Below, piece by piece: positions 31,488-42,215 of a stretch of DNA of 64,000 nucleotides. The position numbers and the translations under genes were made by a program. The notes under the pieces are model-generated. The model saw nothing but the letters and a program-made list of their open reading frames with translations, made no database searches and was not told where the DNA came from. Every line of letters starts with the position of its first letter. The first letter of the stretch is position 1. Source of the DNA: Hortaea werneckii (taxonomy: Eukaryota > Ascomycota > Dothideomycetes > Mycosphaerellales > Teratosphaeriaceae); assembly GCA_037044905.1 (NCBI GenBank), contig JBAOKB010000184.1, positions 1 through 64,000 of the forward strand, given 5' to 3'.

Positions 31488-32213
31488 ATGGAAAAGACCA
31501 TTCCCGGCAGCGCTCAAGATGGGATAGATCCTCCTTCTTTGGACTACTCGAGAGCTACAGTCATGCATCACAACCAGATCTACATTCTCCATTTAGATCC
31601 TGGCGCGCCTAAACAGATACTGAAAGGCCGGCTCGAGCTTATGTCGCTAAGTGACCCGGATTTGCAATATGAGTTCGTAGCTCACAACTGTCGGCACTCA
31701 ACAAGGACCGACAATATAGTAGTCAACGACGTTGAGATGACTGTACCCGGCAGTCTTGGGGATGCTTTACGCCGATTGAGATGCATGGATTCATCTCGAC
31801 CGCTGTGGCTAGATACCATTTGCGTCGATGCAAGCAGCCACCAACTGTCCCCGGAAGTTGAATCCTGGTCCCTAGTCATGCGGTATAAAGCAAATGCGCT
31901 CCTCGTCTGGCTCGGCGAGCATCACGACTTCGGAGCCGCCACTTTCCGTCGCTTCGTCAACACGATCGCGAGTCTTGACAAGATGGGCCCGGGAAGTCTT
32001 GAGGCTAGTCATGAGACTCTTTCAGCGCTGGAAGGTCCTATGCCGATCGACTTCGACGATGGCTGCTTGCAGAGCGTGGTAGCAAAGAAGTCAGGGAGTA
32101 GAGTGGTGGTTGGTGAAACTGAGGCCGATTATGAGACGACGATCAAGGCTTTGCGCTGGATGAAGTCGTTTGGGCATGAGAGTCCGTCCTTGCTCGCTGA
32201 TTGGAAGATCTGA
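31488..32213 (+). CDS. HET-domain protein, short (possibly truncated)
   Basis: 241 aa from the Met at 31488 (the frame opens at 31443). The HET (heterokaryon incompatibility) core is readable: DIVV-type strand, then SLGDALRRLR, PLWLDTICVDASSHQ, an EVESWSLVMRYKANA helix and LLVWLGEHHD. These match the conserved HET blocks that include W(I/L)DAICI(N/D) and the LVWLGE end. HET proteins trigger cell death when genetically different hyphae fuse. The first HET block, normally SYTWG-like, here reads FVAHNCRHS and has lost its Trp. The protein is short for the family (usually 500-800 aa). After the TGA at 32211-32213 the same frame stays open for 84 codons (to 32468), hinting at a premature stop. Confidence 0.65.
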   Translation: MEKTIPGSAQDGIDPPSLDYSRATVMHHNQIYILHLDPGAPKQILKGRLELMSLSDPDLQYEFVAHNCRHSTRTDNIVVNDVEMTVPGSLGDALRRLRCMDSSRPLWLDTICVDASSHQLSPEVESWSLVMRYKANALLVWLGEHHDFGAATFRRFVNTIASLDKMGPGSLEASHETLSALEGPMPIDFDDGCLQSVVAKKSGSRVVVGETEADYETTIKALRWMKSFGHESPSLLADWKI

Positions 32214-32468
32214 GATGCCGAATTGACCGGTGGCGCAGTGATTACTGCTGTGTCTCAGACAATGTCCCTTGACATTCGGTGCAAGGTCGAAGGAATTTAC
32301 TATGGCGCTGATATCATTAACGCGCGACTAGATCATCTCGGGTTGCTTTGGACTAACTCCCGGCGCCGCATGGCTCACTGCAAACGTCGTCCAGATGAGT
32401 CATGTACTGACGCCGATTTTGAGAGGGCACATCTCAATCACGGCTGGCAAATTCTGTTTCAAAGGTAG
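32214..32468 (+). pseudogene. In-frame extension beyond the HET gene stop
   Basis: The 84 codons after TGA 32211-32213 are open in the HET frame (LTGGAVITAVSQTMSLDIR and onward). They may be the former C-terminal part of the HET protein, cut off by one stop. The composition is not distinctive, so chance is possible. Confidence 0.3.
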
Positions 32469-32711
32469 TACGCGAAGTCTGTCGATGGCCGGAAGAATTA
32501 CAAACCACCAGATGTGAGCATGTCCAAAATGCAAGGTCGGATCACTACTTCGATAGAGACGGCGAATGTGGGGAAATGGTGGCAATTGTACAAGTTCCTT
32601 TTCCGAGATCTCTGTATTCATACACTTCTTTTTCGCCCCGGAAAGCTCCTCATCTATAGCATCCGATCGAGCTCCTCCCTCTGCTGATTCAGGGAAACAG
32701 AACCGTCCCCA

Positions 32712-33654
32712 TTATTTCTTACCCGAACCCTTCTTTCCTCTCCCCATAGCCCTCCGCTCATTGTTCCTCGCCACCCTCACCGAACTCTTCCGCCACGCCG
32801 CAAACCGATCGCCAGGTTTGAATTGCGTGTACACCCGGCTCGTCTTCCCCCGGGCTTGCGCAGCGGCCTCTTTCCGCTCGGCCGAACGTCCTATCTCGTA
32901 GTTGCTCTGTCGGTATTGGTAGCCAGGACGTAGCGTGAGCTTGATGCCCTCGGCGGCCTTCTTGCCCGCCCGTGGTGGGTTGGTGCTGATTACGCTCGAC
33001 TGGCGTTGGGTGTTCGGTAGCTGGCGGACGTCGGTTGGGGAGTCGCCGTCTTCGGCGAGATCACCGGCGATTTGCTCCTCGACCCTGGAGGGCATCTGGT
33101 AGGCCAGCATGCCTAGGTTTCGTCTCCTTGCGGCGTGTACGGGTTGTGGGAGGTTCTGGTCCTTTTCGAAGACGATGCCGATGTATTTGCGCTTGGGGTG
33201 GCGAGTTGGGTCGCGGTAGTAGCGGACGTAGCCTGGTGCTGCGGCGTGGATGGTGTGGTCGCGGCCCTGCAATAGATTATTAGCAATGCTCTTTTGAGCG
33301 AAATCGAGTTGAATGCATGTCACGTAGCTGTGCGTATGGGACGGGCATATGGAACGAACGTACCATTAAACAGTGATCTCCAGCGAACCAATGGGTACCC
33401 CTCTGCTTGAACAAAATGTTGCCCGGCACTACATATTGACCAGCTGTTTTCTTGGCTCCCAGACGCTTGCCTGGACCCTGTTTGGCCTTGTTTGCTCGAC
33501 CTTGGGCCTGATGGGAGGCGTTTCTCGCTTGGAAGGCGCTGGCGGCTGCAGCGGGACCGGGTTGGGAGATACGGAGGTCGCGGAGGGCGTTGGAGAGGAG
33601 GGAGAGGGTGGCGGTGGATGGCGCGCGGGGCGCTAGAGGGGTGGCGAGAGGCAT
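32712..33654 (-). CDS. MRP7: Mitochondrial large ribosomal subunit protein bL27m
   Basis: Two exons, join(32712..33266, 33364..33654), 281 aa. bL27 sits at the peptidyl-transferase centre of the mitochondrial ribosome. The N-terminus (MPLATPLAPRAPSTATLSL) is a mitochondrial presequence, rich in Ala/Ser/Arg. The bL27 core is readable: ASHQAQGRANKAKQGPGKRL, then GQYVVPGNILFKQRGTHWF, the junction CLMGRDHTIHAA, and GYVRYYRD with the R-K-Y-I-G-I end. Splicing is GTACGT/TTGCAG, phase 0. A long basic C-terminal extension (about residues 150-281, ending KKGSGKK) is typical of fungal mitochondrial forms. It is divergent from the AP-1 mu gene. Confidence 0.93.
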
Positions 33655-34104
33655 AGTGGCAGAATGTGAAGACGAATGTCCTGCCTACTATGCAAGTATA
33701 GGTACTGTAGCTTCTCTTGTGAGACTGCAGATGAGGTCGCGGTAGGCTTTGCGGAGGCTTGGCATCTGGCCGTCCGAGCTGGTCCGAGCACCTCCGCAAT
33801 CGTCAATGCTAAGGGATCCAGCTACAGCAGGAGGTACGTGTTTATCCCGAATTATTGTGAGGCAGCCAAACAATATCCAACCATTTCCACGCCACAACAT
33901 CTACCCGACATTCAAACGCAGCGAAGAAACTGTCAGTCACCCAATCGCAACTGTCCGGATCGATCAAGTCACGAGACCAGTACTCCCGGATTGAACTTCA
34001 CTTCACCGACGCGGGACTCCCCAGAGTAGCCAGCACCCATCAACTTTAGAGCACCACAAACCCACCTCCACCCCGGGCCTGAGGCGCCCTCAACACCTCC
34101 CAAA
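33655..34104. promoter_or_regulatory. Divergent promoter region bL27m / AP-1 mu
   Basis: 450 bp between the two start codons. The ORFs within it are shadows. No specific regulatory motif stands out. Confidence 0.35.
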
Positions 34105-35690
34105 ATGGCCTCAGCCCTCTTCTTCCTCGATCTGAAGGGCAAGACCCTACTAGCCCGCAACTATCGCGGTGACATCCCTCTCTCCGCCGTCGAGAGATTC
34201 CCCACCCTACTCTCCGAGATCGAAGAGGAAACCTCCTCAGCACCTCCCTGTCTCACCGCCGACGGCATCAACTACCTCTACATCCGCCACAACAACCTCT
34301 ACCTGCTCGCCCTAACAAAGCGCAACTCCAATGCCGCCGAACTCCTCCTCTTCCTCCACAAAATCGTCGAAGTCTTTACCGAATACTTCAAGGAGCTCGA
34401 GGAAGAAAGTATCCGTGACAACTTCGTCGTCATCTACGAACTCCTCGACGAGATCATGGACTTTGGCTACCCCCAGACCACCGAACACAAGATCCTCCAG
34501 GAATACATCACCCAGGAATCCCACAAGCTCGAAGTCCAAGCCCGCCCGCCTATTGCCGTCACCAACGCCGTCTCCTGGCGCTCCGAGGGGATTCGGTATC
34601 GCAAGAACGAAGTCTTCCTCGACGTAGTCGAATCTCTAAACCTGCTCGTAAGCAGCAGCGGCAACGTGCTTCGCTCGGAAATCCTCGGCGCCATCAAAAT
34701 GAAATGCTACCTCTCCGGCATGCCCGAGCTGCGCCTCGGCCTGAACGATAAAGTCATGTTCGAGACCACGGGCCGCGCGACCCGCGGCAAAAGCGTCGAG
34801 ATGGAGGACGTCAAGTTCCACCAGTGCGTGCGCCTCTCGCGCTTCGAGAACGACCGTACCATCTCCTTCATCCCGCCCGACGGCGAGTTCGAACTCATGT
34901 CTTACCGCCTCAACACCCAGGTCAAGCCCCTCATCTGGGTGGAATGTGTGGTGGAGAATCATAGCGGCAGTCGCGTGGAATATATGCTTAAGGCTAAGGC
35001 CCAGTTTAAGAGGAGAAGCACCGCGAATAATGTCGAGATTCATGTCCCTGTCCCAGAGGATGCGGATACCCCGCGTTTCCGCACGAATATTGGATCTGTC
35101 CACTATGCGCCGGAGAGCTCAGAGATTGTCTGGAAGATCAAGCAGTTTGGCGGTGGCAAGGAGTTTCTGATGCGGGCTGAGTTGGGGCTTCCTTCTGTTC
35201 GGTATGGGCTCACCCCTCCTTTATTTTCTTTTCTTTTGGGTCATTACATTTTCACTGTGCTTTCTTGCAGAGGATGATCATGCTGACGTGCTACTATTCT
35301 ACAGGGGTGACGAGGAGCGAGGCGGTGGTATGATGGGTGGCTTTGGCGGTAGTATGGGCGGCATCGCCAACGCCGGAAAGTCAAAACGCCCTATCAACGT
35401 CAAGTTCGAAATCCCTTACTTCACCACCAGTGGGATCCAAGTACGGTATTTGAAGATTATAGAACCAAAGGTATGTGTCATAAAAATTTTGAGCGCGAGA
35501 CGAGTTGGTGCAGTCCCCAACATGCCTCCAGTGCCAGTGTTTGCACATTACCAGAGGCAATCTATATTGCTTTTGGCACAAGTGTTGACGTCTGGTTCTC
35601 TTCTAGTTGCAATACCCATCGCTACCTTGGGTACGCTACATTACGCAGTCGGGAGACATCGCAGTGCGGTTACCGGAGGTGCAAGCTTGA
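34105..35690 (+). CDS. APM1: AP-1 clathrin adaptor complex, mu subunit
   Basis: Three exons, join(34105..35201, 35305..35470, 35607..35690), 448 aa. The mu subunit of AP-1 selects Tyr-based cargo for clathrin vesicles between the trans-Golgi and endosomes. The N-terminal longin domain starts MASALFFLDLKGKTLLARNY. The mu-homology domain begins near residue 158 (SWRSEGIRYRKNEVFLDVVE) and includes FIPPDGEFELMSYRL and PLIWVECVVE. Exon 2 adds a Gly/Met-rich insert (RGGGMMGGFGGSMGG) and FEIPYFTTSGIQVRYLKI; exon 3 closes with YPSLPWVRYITQSGDI. The first intron (35202-35304) has two AG candidates. Only the distal one (ACAG before 35305) keeps the frame and gives SVRGDEERG. Together the exons match the family over the full length. 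Confidence 0.95.
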
Positions 35691-36373
35691 GACCGGATCG
35701 CAATAACGTAGACGATAAGACGAAATACACATTGATCGAAAGGTCCGTGAACGCTTGAAAGCTGGGAGGTTGGCATAACATAGTCGCCTCTTAGTGTCGG
35801 GACGTCCAATGAAGATTGTACGCAGTCCGCTGCTCGCACTTTATTATGCGCTAGTAAGATACTGTGAATCATTAGTTTTGGGTGGATACTGCCGAGGTTT
35901 TAGGGCTATATAGCCGAGCTTATTAAGTAAGGGGTTAATTACAGTTGTATATTAACTAAACTACTGTATATAGTAGAAAATAACATGCTTTTCCTATTTT
36001 ATCTACCTCGTATCTATAGAGACTATTAGTTATAAGCCTAGATTTATATTAATAAACTACTACTATTATTAAATTAATAGTCTAAGCAAATTTAAGGAAT
36101 ATAGCTAGAGAGTATTAAAATCTAAGCTAGAATCTTATCGATATAGCGTTAAATCGCTATTAACCGCTTACTTAAGTAACCTTCTAATAATTAAGGGAAG
36201 TATTCTTAAGCAATTATACTAAATACTATAATTAGGCCGTCTAGACTTAGATTAAGGCTAAAAGCCTTAATATCTAGCAATATATTAGTAGTAACTTTAA
36301 AGAACTACTAGTACTTATACCTTATAGTAAAGAGAGTATAGATATTAATCTATAAAGCTTAGTAGTAAGAGAG
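35691..36373. other. Boundary from genes to AT-rich transposon-derived sequence
   Basis: The first 100-200 bp are the AP-1 mu 3' region. From about 35880 the sequence becomes rich in TA, with many TAG/TAA, and stays so. A plus-strand frame at about 36090-36370 reads like protein with scattered TAG/TAA (SKLESYRYSVKSLLTAYLSN), perhaps a RIP-damaged element, but I cannot name it. It ends at the first LTR. Confidence 0.45.
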
Positions 36374-36774
36374 TGTTACGAACACTATGTACTAGGAAGG
36401 GTACATAATAGAACGCTTAGTAGGGAACTTAAGCACGGGATAGAGCAAAGAAGGATTACGTAACAAGAGTCACGGGAGGTACTTAGTAGCGCTTAGCGCT
36501 TAGTAGCAGCTAAGCAAGACGGAGCAAGAGAGTAAGGCTTAGCGGTGCTTAGTGCTTAGGAACCACGGAGCACAATAGAGTAACGGAGCACGTTATATAA
36601 AGACACGAATCTCTTATATATATAACTAGGCACGTTTCTTACTAGGAGTTCGTGTGTTTAACTTATGTTGCAATCCGACTATTAGGTAGAGACCTTATAG
36701 CCTTGTTACAATTAATTATCCTACAACCTAGTTGTCTTAACACATTTGTTCTAAAGAGCTCTAAACCCGTAATA
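36374..36774 (+). repeat. LTR 1 (5' LTR of element A), U3 type 1
   Basis: Starts TGTTACG and ends CGTAATA (RIP form of CGTAACA), short inverted ends typical of LTRs. It contains a TATA-like TTATATAAAG before the conserved R/U5 part GACACGAATCTC. The U3 differs from LTRs 2, 3 and 6 and contains repeated GCTTAG/TTAGTAGC units. A PBS follows at about 36783-36794. Confidence 0.85.
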
Positions 36775-36782
36775 CTACTTTG

Positions 36783-36794
36783 TAGGGTCGCAAC
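36783..36794 (+). other. Primer-binding site of element A
   Basis: TAGGGTCGCAAC, eight bases after the LTR end; the same 12 bases recur in the other copies. Undoing one TG-to-TA change gives TGGGGTCGCAAC, complementary to a tRNA 3' end of form GTTGCGACCCCA. The tRNA is not identified. Confidence 0.45.
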
Positions 36795-36834
36795 ACTTTA
36801 AACACCCTTAAGGAACTTTGTACCTTAGACAACA

Positions 36835-39800
36835 ATAGCTCTATCCGAGAACCGAGACACTAGCGTTTAGTAGCGTACCTACGACAACAATATTAAAGTC
36901 GCTAAACCGGACTATTACTATAGCGATCGATCGAAGCTCGACGATTGGCTTAACTAAATAGCACTTTACTTTCGTTTCGAAAACATTACTTAGGATCCTA
37001 AGAAGACCTTACTTGTATCCTCTTACCTTAGGGGACAAGTCCAACAATAGATTCGACCTAGGTTGCATAAAGTCTTATACTAGAACATCGACACCGAAGG
37101 AATCTTTAATAGCTAGGACAATTATATTAAAGCTATTCGAAATATTTATAGGTTAAGTAACGAAAAACAAGTCGCTATCCGAGTTATCTAACACTTAAAA
37201 CAGAAGACGTCTACTTCGTAATACACCGCTAAGTTTAGGGAGTATTTAGGCAAAACTAGTTGGGATAACTAAGCCTTACTTACTATGTATTATACTAGAC
37301 TTAAGGACGACGTTAAGGATAAACTTATACGCTTAGGTACATCTTACGACACTCTCGAACTAATGATTTAGGACGCTATCGAAATTAACGATAGGCTCTA
37401 CGAGAGGAAGATAGAAAAACGCTATAATAGATAGTATCGCGGACGATCTAGCTACAACTCTACTAGCTAGACTAGAGGGTCTCGTCGCGATCCTAATACT
37501 ATGGAATTAGATATTATCTAGCGCAAGCTAAAAGGAAGGAGCATACGAGGAGCTAAGGGTAAAGGGAAGTTCTAAGGGAACAGTAACAGAGGAAAGAAAC
37601 GAGAAGGACCGGAGTACTATAACTACTACAAGATAGGGCATTACGTACGAGACTACCGCGGACGAAAGGTACGACCGTAGGAGCAACTTAATATAATGCT
37701 AGTAAAGGAACCCATTAACGAAGCAAACGATAGACGAGGCGCCTACGATGTATTAAAACTCGTTAAGGAACCGAAGACGGAACTAGACTATAAGGCTATA
37801 CATTAGACGGGTTGTTACGACGACTACTATAAAACCTATAAGTTAGACAAGCTAGCAAGTGGTTACTATCCCAAGAAGCTACGCAAGGCTAAGATGGAAT
37901 TTAACGTAATAATACGAGGCTAGCTACTATAGTAGATAAGAGACTTAGGAAATTCCCGGAGAGGAAGGTCTCTACTACCATTTAATTAGGAGGACGCAAC
38001 TCTGCAAGAAAACACACCCCCTAAGTAGGAAGAAGAACTACTAGAGGAAGAAGAATCTCTACAAAATAACGATATCGCCCCAGAATTAACGGGACCAAAC
38101 CTAGAACAACTACAGATGATTGCGCAAACAGTTGCAGTACAAGATAATAGCTCGTTGGAGGAAGAATACACCGACGACAATAAACCCGATAACCTCGAAC
38201 TATATTGCTTCGAAGTCTTAGGAGTAGGACTAGCTAAGAAAATGATCCTCTTTATCGCGAGCTAGCTTAAAAATGTATTCCCTAGGATCTAAGGAAAACG
38301 ACGACTTTATCCGATCGAATTCGACAATATACTTAATCGGATTAGAGCAATGTTCTAGAACTATCGACTTGCTAACGTTAACTACGACGTAGTAGCATAC
38401 GTACAAGAACGACTACCGATTGGAAGTACGTTTTAACCTAATAGAAGCTACATTACGCCTAACGGAATCTATATCCCAAGAAGGCTTAGAGAACGAATAC
38501 AAGTAGTTAAAGGACGATTCCACGAATTATACCGGATCTAGGAAGTATATTAGGAAGACCTCATATCGTTAGAAGCAATAAAACAGAAGTTAACTAAGTT
38601 AGTAAGCTAATGGGAGATAAGACCCATCGGGCAACTAGTACAATTACCGATATAGAGAAACATAATACTAGGGCACGTTAAAGCTACTGTTAAAGGACAA
38701 ATTAAGGTATTAATAACACAGGGAAAGGCTATCCTAGGCCTACGATATAGACCCCTTAATTAGGAAGTCTGTCTCGAAGATACTAACTCGCTAGGATACT
38801 ATTTAAAAAACGAAGGATCCCTACCGATAGGAGTAGTCGCTAGGAAGTAAACATTATCGAAGCTCCTATAGCATTAGTAGCACCGGTATTCCATACTAAA
38901 TGCATTGTTAATAGACACCTAACATAAGCTATAATCGATTCCGGAGCTAGCGGAAACTTTATATCGACTAGCTTTGTCTAGCGAAACGGGATCGCTACCC
39001 GACGAAAGAAAGACGGCGGATACGAGTTAATAGTCGTAGATAGATTACCCCTATCCGAAGTAGATAGCGAAACAATGCCGCTAGTCCTAGCTATCTAATA
39101 GCACTACGAGACTATTAGCCTAGATATCGTTAACATAGCTAGTTACGATGTCGTAATAGGGACACCTTAGTTAGAGAAGCATAACCCTCTAATAGATTAG
39201 AGGAAAAGAGTACTTAAGTTTAAGCGATATAGTTACGTTACCGACATCTACCCTATATATCGATAGCGTGCGATAGTAGATGAGGAAAGACAGTTCTAGG
39301 AATTAGAACGTCGACCAATAACATACTCCGACAAAAATGGCAAGGAGATAGTCTCTATAGACACTAAGCTAGCCTAGCTAGGTTACAAGGTAAGAGATAA
39401 GGGGAGAACTAACGTACCTCTAGAGATCCCTAAGGAGTTTAAGAAATAGAAACCGCTCTTCTAGGAAGAGGAAGGATTAGCCGCCTTACCTAGACATTAA
39501 CTATAGGATTACCGAATACAACTTTAGCCCGGCAAAGATCTACTATAGGGGCTACTATATAGGTTATCCGAAAAAGAGCTTAAAGAGTAACGACGATAGC
39601 TAAAAGAAAAGAGCGACAAGGGATAAATAGAGAAATCCTAATCGCTAGCCGCTTTACTAGCAATGTTCGTTCTAAAGAAAGGAGGAAAACTACGAATAGT
39701 AATCGACTATCGACGACTTAACGAAGTTACGGTTAAAAATCGATATCTACTACCTAACATCGAGGAAATGTAAGACCGACTTACTAGAGCAAACTAGTAC

Positions 39801-42215
39801 TCGAAAATCGATTTACGAGACGCATTCTATATAGTACGAATAGCTAAGGGGGAAGAATGGAAAACAGCTTTTAGGACACGCTACGGACTCTATCAATTTC
39901 GAGTTATACTAATAGGACTTACGAATACCCTAGCGACATATTAGCAGCTCGTTAACGATGTATTACGGGACCTACTTAATATTACCGTTATAGCGTATAT
40001 CGACGACATCCTAATCTTTACCTAAGGAAACTAAGAATAATACACTAAAGATGTACGAGTAGTACTAGAACGACTTAGCATAGTAGACTTTAAGACCATA
40101 CCCGAGAAATGTAAATTCTATAAGAAGGAAATCGAATTCCTAGGATTCATTATTAATACTACTAGAATTAAGATGGACCCGAAGAAAGTACAATCTATCG
40201 AGGAATAGCTAACGCTAAAGACCGTTAAGGATATCTAAGCCTTCCTAGGACTCGCAAACTATAATAGGAAGTTTGTCGAAGGATACTCTAAGCTTGCAAT
40301 CCTACTTATAAGTCTTACGAAAAAGGATACTAGGTTCGTATAGATAGAGAAGCAAGAAAAGGTATTCTAACAACTTAAACAAGCATGCATACAATTACCG
40401 ACACTTATGCTGTTCGATATTAAGAAACTAGTACAAGTCGAAACCGACGCATCCGATTTAGCGATAGGTGCTTGCCTTACTTAAGAACATAACGGCAAAA
40501 GATACCTAGTAGCGTATTACTCGAGAAAGATAACGCTAGCGGAACAGAACTACGAAATCTACGACAAGGAACTATTAGCGATTGTTATAGCATTACGACA
40601 CTAGAGAGTTTACTACGAAGGAGCTATAGGACTAACGATATATACCGACTACAAGAACCTTTAATACTTTATAACTACTAAGGATCTATCGCGTCGACAG
40701 TGTAGATAGTTAGAGCTACTTAGACAATACAAGTTCGATATCTAGTATATACTAGGAAAAGACAATGGGCGCGCAGATGCGCTAAGTAGAAGAAGCGACT
40801 ATATAGAAGGCAAAGAGCAAAATTCGAAAGCGATGCTTAAAGTTAATAAAGACGGGAGCCTTACTACGAACACATAGGAGTTTAATTACGTACTCCGAGT
40901 TCTACGAGATAAACAAGAAGAATTCCCTATCGAACATAGGAAGTACTAGGTTCTACCGGAAAAGGAACACGAATGTATTAAAGACTACTATAATAGCTAA
41001 ACCATAGGATACCTAGGAATTACGAGGACAATCGACTTAATTAGACGGAACTTTGCTTTCCTATAGATGCGGAAAAAGGTTACCGATTACATTAAATAAT
41101 GCGATAGTTGCTAAAAGAATAAGGCATTACGACATACGAAATATAGTAATCTCTAGTTCCGAGAACCTTCGGACATACTATAGAGAGAGGTTACAATAGA
41201 CTTTATTACTAAGTTACTACCGTCTAAGGACTTAGCTACCAAAGTCATTTATAATTTAATACTTGTTATAGTAGACACCTTAACTAAGTATGTACATTTT
41301 ATACCGTGCAAGGAGTTAATAACAGCTATAGAACTTGCATACCTTGTACTAGACAGGCTTATTAGACATTATAGAATTCTAGAAAGCTTTATTACCGACA
41401 GAGACAAGCTATTTATATCGAACTTCTAGAAATCGCTTATAGGACAAATCGGAATTAAGTACAAGCTATTGACAGCATTCTACCCGGAGATAGATAGTTA
41501 AACCGAAAGAACAAATTAGACACTCGAGACATATTTACGGCACTACGTTAACTACGCACAAAACAATTAGGTTTTACTATTACTAATGGCATAGTTAGCA
41601 TTAACAACAATGCTTTAGAGACAACAAAACATACGCCATTTTTCCTTAATTATGGGAAACTACCTAATTTGTTTATAGAACTAAGAACGTTAGTAAAAGC
41701 CGATAGAGCTATAGTAATAGTAGGAGAATTGCGAAAGGTATACAAGATTGCCCGAGATGTAATCCGACATTCGCAACGGCGAATTTAAAAGCAGCGATTT
41801 AAGGAATTAAAAACGGCACCTTAGCTTAAGAAGGGGGATAAGGTATATCTTCTAACGAAGAACCTAAAGACAAAGCGGAAAACGAAAAAACTAGATTATG
41901 TTAAAGTCGGACCATTTTTAATTGCCGAACGAAAAGGCGTAGTTAGCTACCGACTCGAACTCCTACTAGACGCCAAAATCCATCTAGTATTCTATATATC
42001 CTTGCTAGAACCCGCACACCCCGACGCCACGCTACAAACTACGTTCCATTACTAGGAATAGGAAGATAACGAATACGAAGTCGAAAAAATCGAGGACTAC
42101 GACAAAAAGAGTTAGCGATACCTTATTAAATAGAAAGGATACTCTAACGACGAAAACACATAGGAACTACTTACTAACCTTAATTGCCCGAAGATGCTAC
42201 GCTAGTACTACCGAC
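36835..42215 (+). pseudogene. Gag-pol of element A, many RIP stops
   Basis: One long frame can be followed through stop codons. Gag begins at 36835, where the start codon is now ATA. The CCHC zinc knuckle near 37615-37665 has lost all three Cys to Tyr (the GHY..RDY frame remains). The aspartic protease motif DSGASGNF lies near 38937-38960, RT YIDD near 39997-40010, and RNase H ETDASDLAIGACL near 40438-40478. The integrase zinc-binding His/Cys region and DDE core lie at about 40950-41560, and a C-terminal chromodomain (YEVEKIEDYD, then LIK.KGYS) at about 42075-42190. The chromodomain places it among chromoviruses, which target insertion through histone marks. It cannot encode a functional product. 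Confidence 0.85.

Noticed and set aside
36374..36770. LTR 1 as a MITE or DNA transposon because of TGTTACG...CGTAACA inverted ends
   Set aside because: It is followed by PBS-like sequence and gag-pol, and the 7-bp inverted ends are normal for LTRs.
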